Positions 24,990 through 37,765 of a stretch of 64,000 nt of DNA are shown piece by piece. A program made the position numbers and the translations under genes. Within the stretch, counting starts at the first letter, position 1. Every line of letters begins with the position of its first letter. The notes beneath the pieces were generated by a model. That model searched no databases. It saw only the letters and a program-made list of their open reading frames with translations, and was not told the origin of the DNA. The stretch comes from Paragonimus westermani (lineage: Eukaryota > Platyhelminthes > Trematoda > Plagiorchiida > Troglotrematidae), in contig QNGE01003521.1 of assembly GCA_008508345.1 (NCBI GenBank), positions 1 to 64,000 on the forward strand. The letters run 5' to 3'.

Positions 24990-27430
24990 TCACACCAGGT
25001 CATAACTAACCTACTACTCACCTTACGCAAGTCGATAAAGGCATCGGCAAAAAACGCTGGTATCCTCATTATTAGATATAGCCCTGTAGGACTCTACAAA
25101 CTAAAAGATTGAACAAAAGAACTCGTTTGGCACACTAGTAAATACCCACTTTCAAGTCTCTTCGTTGCTTACCACTTGGTGTTACTCGTCACTGGTAATG
25201 GAACACAGACATCGATCGTCTAGTACGTCGAGGTGGTTCACACATTCCAAAGTCAGCGGCCAAGTTTCGAAGCAGTATAGCAACAGAGGTCATACAGCAA
25301 CCCCATATTCGCTACCCACAACTTTCAGATGATGGTCCGAATTACCGAATACTATTCTGACCTAAGAGATGCCAGGTTCTGTTTCACTTTTTACAATTAG
25401 TGCTGCTGATGCTTTAATCTTAATGTACAAACCCGTCATTAATTTCCATAACTTCTTAATCTAACAATAAACCTACATTATCACAACGGTCTTGCAGTAG
25501 CATTTTGCAATGTGACATACCAAAACGCATTTCGAAACATTTGACTGAGCACAGAATAGCGCTTCATACCGGTTTGTTATTTGGAAACTGCTGTGCGATA
25601 TCGCCTTGTCGTCAGCACAATCGCTTCCAGTTATTCATCCACCTGAAAAAGGTTTCATAATGTCAGTCTTCCATTATTCCATCTATGAGAAAAGTGAACA
25701 AAAATAATGATGGAATTCGGCTGCCTCGATGAAAGGCGTTCTTGGTGCTGAAACTGTCACACAGTTCGTTGTGAACTCTAGATGGAGATGAATCATGTGA
25801 ATAAGGCGCCCATAGTATGTTAACACACCAGTTTGAAACTCCCTCCCACATGTGTGCGGACTTAGAAGCTGAATGGAGTGCAGCTTTGTAGTCGATCAGA
25901 ATAACAGCTGTCAGCTGGCTGTAAATGTAACAGCTCTCCACAAATTGTCGAAAAGGTACAGTTTGAATAATACATTTTAGTCCAGGGAGAAAATGTCCAT
26001 GTTCCTTTCCGTTATCTTTCTTGCGAGCTGCAGTGTATCAGTGCAGTACAAGGACACTAGAACCCTAGTTAGGATTAGGGTCAGGTTAATCTCTCTGAAT
26101 TCTTTCGTCAATATGAGGACTGTTTTCGAGTATCTGATGTTTTTGTTGTCCGCACAAGTTGAAACGACTGAGTCAATTTCTTCCCTAATTCCTCCTCACC
26201 ATTTTCAAAAGATGCTAGCAAGAGGTTACTTGGGCAAGCAACTATTCTCCATTTGATAGCCAGACTGCAATAGTGGTTCTCAGCTTTGGTGGATGATTCT
26301 AAAGCCACCTGCAAGGGCACTACACTGAAAGTTCGTTGGAGCGATACGATGGAAACAAACGGTCAGCTAACATGTAATCAAAGCATTCTACCCAGCGGCA
26401 CAATCTTCTGAACTTGTTTGGGTTGGGTTTACTGCTTGTCTTGCTCACCGCTTTACTGGTAGATTTGTTCTGGTCTTTAGTAAAGATAAGCTTGTACAGT
26501 CTGTCAGTGTTTTCAAGAGCAAGAGTGGTCTCAGTTTCATTAATTTTCCCAATTAGTCAAACCTCACATTAGGTAGCCATCCCACACCTCTGCTTCTTGT
26601 AAATATCTGCTGAACTCCAGTGACTTTCTTGAGATCCACTGTTTATTAAACTCGCAAACTGTCTCTTTTTGTGCTATAGAACTTGTTGCATCAGATTTGG
26701 TTTCAGTAGTCGTCAGGTGCTTCGGGAATAGAACTGTTGAGCTTGCCTTATAGGTTAGCGTGATACGTGTGTTTTGTCGCCTGGCCAGCTTCTCAACGGC
26801 CATCCGTTGCAGTTGGTCAGGTCGTTGTCAAGTAGAACTAAGAAGAAAACAACAGTCTACCTGCGCGTGGTTTGAACTTATCTATCTCAGCCCCCACTTG
26901 GGTCAAAAAAGCGAGGCACCACATATAACAGTGACGAGCACTCTGTCGAAATTCGGCACTGGCTAAAAGGTAGTCTGTGCTCTGAACACAATTGCAACAG
27001 TCGCTTACCAAAATCAGAACATCCTGAGAGTTCATATCTCCGGTCAAAATGACTATATCACAGCTTTATATCGACTTGAAAGGAGCCGCCAGATTTGAGT
27101 ATATACAATCCTCGACAGAGTCTTCACAGCAGTCAGCCGCAGAATAAACAGAGTTAACGAAAAGACTTCGAAGATGCAGCACTCGGAACTGGCCTTAAGA
27201 AAAACTTGTCAGGCGAACAGCACGAAGTCTACTGTTAACCGAAATCAAATCTACCAACGCAGCTACGTCCGTCATGCTGAAAACCACACCTGAATACTTT
27301 CCTGAGTTCCAATTTCTTAAATGCAGCGGACGTGAACCTTCAACAAGTATGGCGTTCTTATGGGAGCTGCCCGTTTGCTTATTTTATTCAGAGTACGGAA
27401 GTTGAAAGCACGTATGGTAAATCGTGCTCT
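24990..27430 (-). mobile_element. Degenerate RTE/SR2-like LINE, nearly full length
   Basis: Minus-strand reading gives, in order, an apurinic endonuclease and a reverse transcriptase. Endonuclease: FRTLN near 27400; GVVFSMTDVAALVDLISVNS then RLRAVRL near 27300-27220; VNSVYSAADCCEDSVEDCIY; and VILTGDMNS near 27040, equivalent to the G-D-M/F-N motif. A linker follows (about 26810-26570). RT: QLTAVILIDYKAALHSASKS with SSFSTK-type context at about 25940-25700, FLIDGIMED, and a decayed CADD box near 25620. C-terminal region: LLLYCFETWPLTLE near 25290 and CLCSI. Every part carries stops and frameshifts. The element is antisense inside intron 1. Confidence 0.85.
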
Positions 27431-29049
27431 AGATCTAAGCATTGGTCAAGGAGGACCGGCGACTGGATCTTAAAGCATAAAACGTACCCAGCAAGTGTTA
27501 CTAAGATAGGTTATCTCTCTTGTGTGTTCTATAGACCACTTACTGAAAGTGGCATTGAGGATGAACCTGAGAACTAAATTCGACAGAGCAGTGAAGGAAT
27601 CAGCAGTAAAGCGTTCCTGTCTCTCCATTCAACAAATGAACAAGCAGGCCTATAATTCGGCACTATGGAACCAATAATTTATCGAATATGCGTAACATTA
27701 CTTATGCTGAGATACTGCCAAGACATTCAGATCCAGGCCACAAAACCATTAGGGCTCTCAACTAAAGCCTTTTTCATAAAACCTGTAATGCAAGGTAGCT
27801 CATGGTTAGTCGTGTACTATAACTATTGTCATTTTTTCCTGAAAAGGACACCAGCCTTTTTTCAATCGCCAGCCTGAAGTACCGAAAGATTTGGGTCTGT
27901 CTGCCAGGCATAGGTGACTTTATCGCTAGGAACATCACACCGTTCAGCTTAGCTCAACAGATCGCTGAGATAAGCAAACTGTGAAGTAGCGCAAATGTCC
28001 AGTCTTTTTGTGACGGTGGTGGAAGTTTAGCAATCTAAAGCGTTTGTTTATCGTAGATCTTTTTACCAGCATAGATAGAGGCTCCGTTATTGCAATCTTT
28101 GTTAAATTTTGGCCAGTGCAATGTTCATCTGTATGAAAATGAATCACCACTCTGAAGAAAACTACACAATTATTGCGCTTGATATTTTTGTTATTCAGTC
28201 CTATACTGTGCATCACATAAGGTTTTCGGTTAGATTTAGTGATGTGAGTAGTATAGACTGATGTGAAAATACGCAAGTCGAAAAATAATCAAACACATTC
28301 ACAGAACAGATCGATGAGAAGTGCACGTGTGAAAAGTGCAGGGGAGTTGAATATAAGAACCACGTGATTTTCGCATCAGCATCCTGGTAAATGAGTACTG
28401 TAAACCACCTTGTTCATTTTTGAGCTATATGAAGAAGAGATTGCCAAAGATACGTAACGTACATAATGCGAGCATCCTGTCTGTTGCGATTGTGAGCGCA
28501 ATTTCGCTGGTATTGAGTTGGATGTATCCCGAAATAAATGGCGGCCAACCCGTATACCCAGCACCAGCTGAGAACGTATCAAGGATTTCAATGTTAAGAA
28601 CCATAAGTTTAGAAAGTCACGCAAGTGAATTGTGGTTGGAGGCACTGTTTTATATGGTTGAAAACGAAGACAGTGCTTCGCATCCGTTCCTTCAAACGTG
28701 GTATTCTTAGTGTTCAGCAAGGAGTAGTAGACTTTGTTGACATGTGAACAAAAACTGGGCATAAACGTTCTTACCACATGTGCTCTTTGACCCAATCCCA
28801 TTATAACGTCCAGACTTGAGATTTTCTGTTGTCTATTAACGCCGTCAAATTCATGATTCGTCATTTGGGACAATGGTCTTGAATGGGTTGAAGTTCGCGC
28901 CATGAACAGTTGTAATTGTTACGTTCTTAGTGATGGAAATTACTGGGTTGTTGCTGACCGTTTTGACTTCCTCAGAGTAGACGGTATCACTACTAGTGAC
29001 GATAGTCTTAATTATTATAAGATTCTTTGAGATCTGCACTTGCACTCAG

Positions 29050-29820
29050 TGTATCACAGCAGCTGTAAACCTCTTGATTCGGACAGTACAAAACGCATAC
29101 AAGTGGCTTCATCGACCTTCACCCCCATAAAAAACGTTGGACGATCATTCATGAAGTGTCATCGATTGTACTGTCTTTTTATTCCTTCATTACGTCCTCC
29201 CCTCCTGTTTGAATGTGGGATCATGATATCGAAGGTAGTTCTCGGTTTTATATTGTGCATGCATTCTGCCGGCGACGGATTTGAGATTGTACGATGAGTG
29301 GTCAGTGATCAGAGTCTTTGGCATTCCGAAACAGCCCGAGTTCTGATAGCTTCTGTCTAATGCTGTCCGTATTTTGTTATCATAGGTTGTAAACTTCTGG
29401 CCATTTAGTGTACGAATCGACGATGACCAGATACGTTTGCTCATTAAAGAGTCCGGTAAAATCCATGTAAAGCCTTCGCCAGGGTTTTTGGGTTGCTGGT
29501 CAAGTGTGCAATTCACATTTTACGAGGATTTTGGCAGCCAGACCATATGATGTACATTTTTGGCAGTGCTCCTCAATTTGCTTGCCCACTCGCGGCCAGT
29601 AGGCAAAAATGTACGCCAAAGACTACATTCGATTGATCCTTGGCTACCCACTGTGGAATTGCCTGAGCATCTGTCGTTGATGGGCTTCCAGGACTATTAA
29701 TCTGTTGGCAAACAAGACTCAACCGTCCAAGATCGGAAGAACCTCTCGACAGTGGAAGTAGTCCCGTATATCGCCGGTGAGGTCTGCATGTGGCCAAGTT
29801 GTGCGGATGAACGTCATTGC
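29050..29820 (-). pseudogene. Integrase remnant of the Gypsy element
   Basis: Minus-strand frames show a zinc-binding region (RQFHSG, later IEEHCQKCTSYG, near 29690-29550), with stops. The catalytic core start RLYMDFTG is followed by LVIVDSYTKWPEV (about 29490-29390). After a frameshift comes FGMPKTLITDHS (about 29330-29300), carrying the second acidic position. The last part (about 29210-29060) is scrambled; the third acidic residue could not be placed. Confidence 0.8.
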
Positions 29821-29959
29821 TCTCTTCAAAATTGGACCCAGTTTGGTCACCTCCTTGATCCTCTCTGCCTTCACTGGAAGGGCTCGAACAGCCTTGCTGA
29901 GAATTAGGTGTACATCAGGTTCAATGTTGACCGCTTCGATTATTGTACCTTCGTCGTTC

Positions 29960-30540
29960 GATGCCGTTGGTCTGATGAGTCTGAACAAAGCGTCAGCTTG
30001 GTCAAAGCTAGTTGTGGAACGGTACTGTATCGTGAAGTCGTAAGCAAGAAGCATTGTTGCCTATCTTCACAACTGAATGGCCGTGGTAACCAGGATTCCT
30101 TTCTTTAAGCCGAACACTGTGGGCAACGGTTTGGAATCCGTCAACAAAGAAAAATGTCGCTCGCACATTTTTTTGAAACTTCCTCATTACAAAGATTATC
30201 GCCAGGGTCTCCATCTCAGTCTGACCGTATTTTCGCTCAGGGAAGGTAAGCGACCTTGATACATGCGCCATTGTCTTCTCGTTCCCATCTGGGAACGCAT
30301 GTGACATCACAGCACATAGCCCATAGTTGAACGCGTCTGCGGCCACGATAAGTGGTAGCGTCGGATCGTATTGCGTAAGTAGAAGATCTGAGATCAGCAG
30401 AGCTCTGATGCGAACAAAAGATTGTTGACATTCACTTGACCACTTCCACGTGGTATCCTTAGTGAGCAAACGGTTCATTGGCATTCGGATTTGATGGAGC
30501 TCTGGGAGGAAGAAACTGTAGTGACTGGCCAGCTTCAGAA
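29960..30540 (-). pseudogene. RNase H remnant of the Gypsy element
   Basis: The frame ending at 30008 includes LTKDTTWKWSSECQQSFVRI (RT connection), LIVAADAFNYGLCAVMSH (first catalytic Asp of RNase H) and RKYGQTEMETLAIIFVMRKF (catalytic Glu helix). After a frameshift near 30050-30150, the domain end continues in another frame as LLAYDFTIQYRSTTSFDQAD. These are the expected blocks of the Gypsy RNase H and its tail. Confidence 0.85.
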
Positions 30541-31200
30541 AAGACGGTGGAGTTGGCACGTTCCCTTGGAGGTGGCATCCTCTGTATGGCTTGTACACTG
30601 GCCGGGTCAGGTCGTCAGCCATCTTTGTCCACAATGAATCCATGGTATTTGATGTTAGACATTCCAAAGTTGCATTTGTCGTCGCAAAGCCGGAAGCCGT
30701 ATTCACTCAAACAAGCAAGAATTTTGTTCACCTTCTGCTTCAGATCCTTTGCATTGTGGCCTGTGACTATGATATCGTCTAGTTAGGCAGCCGCACCAGG
30801 AATGTCTGTGAGCATCGTATCCATCACCTGTTGGAAGATGGCTGGCGCTGTCTTTACACCGAATGGCAGGCGGTTGAATCGGTAAACTTCTCTGTGAGTA
30901 TTAATTGCCAACAGTTCCTTAGACTCTTCAGCAATTGTAAATAAGGCTTTGTCAGATCTAGCTTCGCGAAACATTTCCCCCCGTTCAGCTTCGTGAAGAG
31001 ATCCTCCGGTATCGGCAAGGAATACTGATGCGTCTCGATGGCTTCATTTAGACCTGTGGAGTAGTCTGCACAAAGTCATATTGTTTCCTTTGCCTTTTTG
31101 ACGACAACGATAGAAGGCGCCCATGCTGAATAGTTCACCAGTTCAATCACTCCAGCTTGCTGATGGCGTTCCAGTTCTTGCTCGACAGTTGCCAGCGCAG
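30540..31200 (-). pseudogene. Reverse transcriptase remnant of the Gypsy element
   Basis: From 31200 downwards the frame reads AGVIELVNYSAWAPSIVVVK and then a TGA near 31075. It continues with LCADYSTGLNEAIETHQYSL and then FNRLPFGVKTAPAIFQQVMD, the classic RT palm motif. At the active-site box the sequence reads GAAA-stop-LDDIIVTG: the tyrosine codon of Y-L-D-D is TAA (plus-strand 30783-30785). The domains are in the right order and orientation, but the enzyme is dead. Confidence 0.9.
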
Positions 31201-31780
31201 CATAGCGAACTGGACACTTGGATCAAAATACAGGCTCCAGTCCTTGACGAAGAGAGAAGACTGCTTTCATTTTGGTGCAACAGCCGAGTTCTTTTGTGAA
31301 CACGTCCGAGTGCTTCTGCTGGAGAGCGTTCGTGAGTTGAGAGTTGACTTCTGGAAACATTGTGTGCTTCTGCTGAGCTTGAGTTCGGTTACAGATTTGG
31401 AGTAATGGTCTGTCGAATAGGTGCAGTTTGTTGACCCAATCCAATTCAAGGAGATTAAGGCCAGGATTGCGATTCATGTAGCAGGTGCCCCTGATTGACG
31501 ATCCGTTAAGAACTGCAGTGTACTGGACTTCGCTAATGATGGACAATCGACCACCAGTAGTGTTTACAGCAAGTTGGGTTGTCGGGTACATTGTAGGTTT
31601 GCCAATCAGGTGCCACGTGCTATCAGGGGTTAATGTAATGTCGGATGCTGTAGCGAGCTGTAGTCTGATCGAACTGCCTTCGATGGAAACGAATAGGTAC
31701 TTTCTGCGCGTTAAGTGGCCGTCATTTCTTGCTGCCAGAATGACGTGAGCTCTCAAGAAGCGGGTCCTGTGTGGCATGCA
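31200..31780 (-). pseudogene. Retropepsin remnant with catalytic Asp changed to Ala
   Basis: The 184-codon open stretch at 31223-31777 contains RKYLFVSIEGSSIRLQL followed by ATASDITL. In this retropepsin group the catalytic triplet is D-T-A/G/S; here the first residue is Ala (codon GCT, plus-strand 31652-31654), one base from GAT. Further on are the flap/core region and LLELDWVNKLHLFD, which matches the usual G-L/D-W-I region. The stretch ends in the linker towards RT (QKHSDVFTKELG). The enzyme would be inactive. Confidence 0.85.
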
Positions 31781-31784
31781 GGAG

Positions 31785-32720
31785 TCCTGATTGAGCTGAT
31801 GCTGACACTTCTGAAAACTGCAATGGTCTTACTTGTGGCCTTTACGGGAGTAGTAGGTGCAGCGGTGCTGTTTGAATGGACACTATCGGACATAATACCA
31901 TCCACCGCATTACCAACACGGTGTGGTAGGTTTCCTCTTGTTGTCGCGCTCGGATTTTGATACACACTTGACTGAGACATTTGAATACACCGTGTGGACG
32001 TTCGACTGACTGTAATGTTTGATCATAGCGGTGCCATGTCTCGGGTTCGCCCGGCGCTGGCATTCGGAGCGAACCCTGCATGGTGATGTCGGACATGATT
32101 CTATCTTTGCCAAAATCCGTGTTCTGGTGTCTGATTCTTTTGATGATCTGTGTTCACAAGCAAAAACTAGACATTTGAATTGATCTCCCGTCATTGTGCG
32201 ACGCTTGAAACGTTCGCACTTCCGATTGACTGTTCCACCGTGCGTAACTCAGACATCACCTTCTGACTTCACGAGCTTTAGGCACTGGTAGCGTGTGTTA
32301 AACAAGGATGGTTGGTCGCCAAAAATTTGTGATAGTGTCTGGGTGGTTTCGTCAAAGCTAAGATCCCTTGGGTTCTTCGGCAAGATAAAGTTGGTGTATC
32401 ATTCATGTTCCGAGGTACTCAGTTTACGAGGCAGCATCCCCGCCTTCTGAACGTCGTGAGCGTCTGACAGTTCACCTTGAAAACATCTTCATACTTTTCA
32501 AACCAAGACCCAGACCTAGCGCTGGTCACATGACCAAAGTGAAAATCACTGGTAGACTTGATTAGAGATTTTGCTGCAGGTTTGAAGGATTCGTCTGATG
32601 CCACTGTCGGTTGCTGGAAACTCGGCTTCTGCGCCAGTGTTCAATCAGTTTTAACTGCACCTGTTCACATTGTTTATGCTGATGCTGAAGGAGAGTTTAC
32701 ACGTGCTCGAACGTTAGTAA
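31785..32720 (-). pseudogene. gag remnant of the Gypsy element
   Basis: Reading from 32700 downwards, one frame begins with a Gln-rich helix-like stretch (LLQHQHKQCEQVQLKLIEHW). The frame then shifts to the segment with WFEKYEDVFKV (about 32500), a typical feature of gag capsid in this group. A later block (about 32190-32040) holds DQFKCLVFACEHRSSKESD and RTRILAKIES. At about 31830-31940 two CCHC-type zinc knuckles can be recognised, but each is broken by stop codons and cysteine or histidine changes. No intact reading frame remains. Confidence 0.75.
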
Positions 32721-35700
32721 CCTCGTGAGTTCTTCCGTTGCCAAATGTTGTAACCCTTGCCTCAATACGTTGGTTCGTCCACGGTATACTGTGAAGACTG
32801 ATAGGAAATCGGATTCTCCTCCCAAAAATCACGCGGTGGTCCCCGTTAATTGCGTTCAAGACAATCCAAAAGACGGGTGCGTAAAGCAACTTTGTTCTGC
32901 TCTGACAGCCTGTGCCACAAGGAGGAAATTGCATGGTATTTATGGGGTGCATAAAAACCTACAAACATTCTTGAATCAGAAAATCGAAGGACAGACATCA
33001 GAAAAGTAATTAGGGTCAATAAGCCACCAATGAATGCAGCGGAATAAAGGTCGAACAGGTAAAAAGCAAAGGTGACTTCTCGACTGTTCATGACAATCCC
33101 GCTTATTCTGATTGGATAGAATCGTTTCCGGGGGGGGGAAGAAGCGGTTTTGGACGGAAAAAAATGGGCTCCTCTAACATGACCTTAGCCAACCGTAGTA
33201 ATGTGTGAAAACTATTCACAAATGGGACTTCATTTGACTTCCAACCAGCATGTAAGCATGCCTAATTCTGCTCAAGTAATCCGGCGTATTGGTCCCCCAG
33301 GACTGGACTGAAGCAGCTCCTTTTGATGCCATCAGGTGTTTTTCTATGTTTCTGACAAATTGTTTTCATCAAGGGACTTAATTAGTGCGTATATCTTCTC
33401 CACCTGAGAAGAAAGTGTCTTGGACAGTTGATTTTTGTATCCGGTGTTGTGTCCTGAAAAGAAACATTGCGTTAGTTGCGTTTTCGTCGGTAACCATAGT
33501 TTTTGTTTCAACACGCGGATGAACAGACATCAGACTATGTCGCTGGGCGAATTCATTATAATTGCATCAGTTTGAACTACGTCCAGCTTATTCGTGTAAG
33601 TCAACAGTTTGTCTATTTGGTCTATTCTACACTGAGTTGTTAACCCTGTAATCATTACATCTCTTCCTTACTCATACGCATCCTAGTTCGAATTCAGTTT
33701 ATTTATAACTGATGTGAAGACTTCTGTAGAACCGTCCAGCAAAGGAACATGAAAACTGATATCGACTACTCACACCAACTCAAAACTAGGAATTTAATAT
33801 AAAAGGCATAATTCTGTGACGAATACAACATCACGTGAAAAACTTTTCTGAAACAGTTATATTTATACATTGGTTCATTTGGTTTCACACTGACGTAGGC
33901 GCTGTCAAGGGAACTGTTCATAAGTCCGTCTATTCATTGCAATAGCTTGTTCAGTGTCTGCTTACGACGTTCACTTCGTGAAACTGTGTACAAACATAAA
34001 ATGCAGCGTTCGGTATGAATGTTCCGTAATCAGTACGAGTTTGAAAATAGTCATTATAGGACGTGAAATAATTTTAAGACCGTTTATTGCTGAACGGTGT
34101 TCGAAATGGTCGACAGAACTTCACGACATCGTCATTTCGTCTTGTGGATCGATGAGCAACCTTCAATACACGACAGACGATATTTTTCCAAAGTAAATTA
34201 CCATCAGCTTACTACAGTAACCGAATTGACGGCTCGTTAGTATAATTGCGCAACGTACATAAAGGACACAAATGTCACTTTCTAAAACAGGCAACTATCT
34301 GATAGCTTGGGGAGAATTTTCCTCTTAGAGGACAATAGGTTTAGTAATAATTGACGGGATACATATCTCGCTGCTGTGTATTAACTCATTTGAGACACAA
34401 CTCTTGAGATTTGTTGCGGGATACTTAGCAAACTCATGACTCCCATGAAGCCACGACTCGGATTATATTGTTCCATTCCCTTAGAATGTTGTTTTTTATC
34501 TGGAAATGGTCTTAATAAGGCCATAACTTGGACAGCACTGTCAAAATAAATCACAGTGAAATGACTGAAACAGTTGTGGAACACACCGTTAAAAGAACGG
34601 CAGAATATTCACGGTTAATTTGCTGAAACTGGTTGTGCATAATGTTTAATTCGTGTCAATCAAAATCCTCTGCTTTATATCAGTAGATATGCATTTCAAT
34701 ACCGTTATAAATGCTAGCTCGAAAAAGCTGCTCCCTAAAGAACCTCCATTTACTCGGTACCCGTCTTTTAGTTTATATTTACTGACAGTTCATTGTTGGT
34801 TTGCCTATAAAAAAAAACAAGAACGCCTAGGTCTAACGCCGCGTTTTTGTTTCCATACAAATTTATGAGAAGGCGAACTTTATAGCCTAAAATCCTCTCA
34901 AGTTATTGTAAAAATGAGTACTTCTCTCGTGCACTGTACTCCGGTAAGATGCCATTTCTAAAGTCAATTTGAGCTTATCCTGGTACTGTGATTAACCAGA
35001 GAAATAATTTTTTAAATCCTGAGGTAGCGTGTGACTAGCCAGAAACGGTCATTTATATGCTGGTTACTACAAGCTGGAGTGTTTTGATTACAAATTTATC
35101 GATTATCGATTAGTAAAATTTATTAGAGTCACGGTGATTTCTAACCATTAGTTACTCATCTATTACTCACCTGAAATTTGGATAAACAATCAAGAGATAC
35201 CAAGGATTACATGGCTGTGTTTTTGTTTCGTAGATTTCGAATATTGAGTGCATATGTTTTACTCGATCTGCAACTAGAGATAGTATGAGCATTGAAAAAG
35301 GTAATTCGGTGTATTTATTATCATCTAGGCTACACGTCACATCATATGTTCTCCCGCTGAACACATGTGAAAGAAACTTTGGATATTAATCGTTACTTTG
35401 GTCAATGGATTAAGTCGGTCGACTCATGTGTCTTGAATTTGGGTTAACAAAATTTCATGGATATGCTTGTCTTTTTAAGGGGAATGAAGTTCAAAGTGAG
35501 GAGTGATCAAACTGACAAAGCCGGTAGTCCCACTGGAATTCTTTTATTGTGGTGAACGAACAATTTGGTCCAAGTGTAGGCAAACCTTAAGTCGTGCAAG
35601 CAAGTGTTACAAAGGAGGCGGGGTGTGTGACAATTGTATCCCTAAGGAAATAGTCAGGAAATAGTCATTGTGTTAAGTGTAATTACTTTTTACCGTGAGA

Positions 35701-37699
35701 GTTGACTATTTCTGAAGGCTTTACAGAGTAAGTAATTTTCAAAGATTCTGTCCGTCAATGCATTGTCTACAAACTGGGTCGATGTGAAATCAATGTTTCA
35801 GTTTGTTCCGCACAAGCACATACATATGCAAGCATACAGACACACAGTCCGTGTATGGTATTCTCGATAATCGAAAAGACGATGCTCACTTTTTTCTGTA
35901 ATATCCAGTGTCAGATGTTACTAGTTGGACTGTTCCACAAGAGTGTGTTTCAGAATGTTTTTTAAAAATTAAGCACAAAATTTTGGGTTGCAAAAATTCA
36001 CCAATTGAAAAATCTTTGCAAGACCCATCAATTGGATATCCTTCGAAGATTTATGAATAGGTTATAGGTTGAAAGTCTGGAGGTACCTAATTGCCTCTGA
36101 TCTTTCATTAGGCATTGTGAAAAAAAAGGCTGCTGTATAGTAGAATGCTTTTAACAAAGTCTGTTTGGAAATTTCACCACTAAAATTAACCGACTGTTAA
36201 TGAAAACAAGTGGAAAACAAAGAATAACTGGATAGGAAAAGATAAGCTTGGTTACAATCCGTCAAAGTTTATGGCAAAAACTTTCCAGTATACAACAAAT
36301 GGTGAGTGCTTCACAGCAACTATGAATGGTCATACACAGCACCACTTTACCGCAATAATTTCGACTTCAGCTAGCTAGTTTGGTATCCCGAAAGTGTATA
36401 ACTGGATCCAGCGCTCAGAATAAGCATCTAACGTTGCTGTCATGTTAGAATTTGACAGGGTTTCACACTGAGCCTAGCCCGACCCTGATCGAACATTACG
36501 TGGATGTTAAACGACCCGATTAATGCTTCAATATCAACCAAATGCATTTAAGGCGATGAGTTTGGTCAGGCAAATTGTGCTTTGCTTCCGGTGGCATGAA
36601 CGTTGACAATATTCTCGTGCCCGCCACAACGTTAGAACTGTTTAGTTCATACAACTTGCCAGGACGTTAAAGATTACCGCATGGTGAAGCTCAGTAAAAG
36701 CAACTTTCCCCACTTGGTGCGGGACACGGACTTGATGATTCAGCTGAAGAGAAACGCTCATAGACCAGTTGTAGAATATCAAAAAAGCTAAGCCAAAACG
36801 TAGAACTAACATACATGTTCACTGAGTTTTGGTCTCAGCCTAAAGAAAGGCCGTACGAAACAACAGCTTACATACATCTGTCTAGAGCATTCAGCTTTTG
36901 GTCCTCTAAAAATAATTTAAAACAACATGACTGAGGGACGCACTGCCTCCGGGTTAAAAGCCAAGCTCTCAGTCGTTAAGGGTAGTGGTTTATTGGGGAT
37001 CGCTCTTAAAGAGTAGTTAACGTTTCAGTTGACCACTAATTTGCTTTGGTATTTTGTTGTGTAGGATACCACACAGCATCTCATTTTAACCAAATGTACG
37101 GTCTGTGGATAAAAGTAACTATAACTGGCAAATCGATGCTCTAGTTGAAGACTGACATTCAAACAATGCTAACTTCTGATTAAGTAGTCGCTGCTAGTGC
37201 ACAGTGATCATCAGGCAGATTATTCATTCCACCAAACAGGTGCTACGATGATCATACTCGTAGTTCTTCTGGTTCAAAAAACTGTCTGCGATTAACTGGT
37301 CGCACTCATTCACAGGTGAATGCTGCGCCCACATCCATACAGGCCTTAGGGATAGTTTCTTTCCACCAGAAGTACTAGACTTGATTTTTCCACCCATCCG
37401 AGATCTTCGGCGAAGTTACTACCACGGTTCATGCTTCCATCCGGCAACCATTTTAATTAGTGCCCCATTGGCCTCATTAGAGTAGGTCCAACCGTGACAT
37501 CAAAGGATCACAAATGTGTTTATGTGTAATGCTCAGGTTGTTTAGTTAGTTTCGAAAGGGACACAACAAATATTCTATTAAGATAACAATAGACTTTCTC
37601 GGTAGGCAGAATTGTTTTTTATCTGAAATACTAGAATTCAGTATATGTGCTGTTTACTTATAAGGCGTTGAGAATTCTTCTGATATCTATTGGAAGTCG

Positions 37700-37765
37700 T
37701 CAACGTTTGATTTCAGCTTTCAAATTCAGATAGGTTTTGCGGCCACCCCACCTAATCACAACGCA
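37700..37765 (-). mobile_element. Short SINE family A fragment
   Basis: GTTTGATTTCAGCTTTCAAA followed by TTCAGATAGGTTTTGCGGCC matches the tail-proximal part of the family in reverse orientation. The fragment is short and diverged. Confidence 0.4.

Larger units (their letters stand above)
29050..32720 (-). mobile_element. Degenerate Ty3/Gypsy retrotransposon, CsRn1-like
   Basis: On the minus strand the order gag, protease, reverse transcriptase, RNase H, integrase can be read across many frameshifts and stops. This order (integrase last) defines Ty3/Gypsy. The gag type and the wording of the protease and RT motifs recall the CsRn1 group known from flukes. The element is clearly dead: the protease aspartate is replaced, the RT active site holds a stop codon, both gag zinc knuckles contain stops, and integrase is split over at least two frames. 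No matching LTR pair is visible on either side, so the copy is either truncated at both ends or its LTRs have decayed beyond recognition by eye. It lies in antisense orientation inside intron 1 of the four-TM gene. Confidence 0.9.

Noticed and set aside
30478..31960. Several 80-100-codon plus-strand frames
   Set aside because: They are antisense shadows of the Gypsy pol and gag regions.
32725..33009. 94-codon plus frame near the Gypsy 5' end as a host exon
   Set aside because: It overlaps the likely 5' flank of the element, shows no domain and has a competing minus frame.
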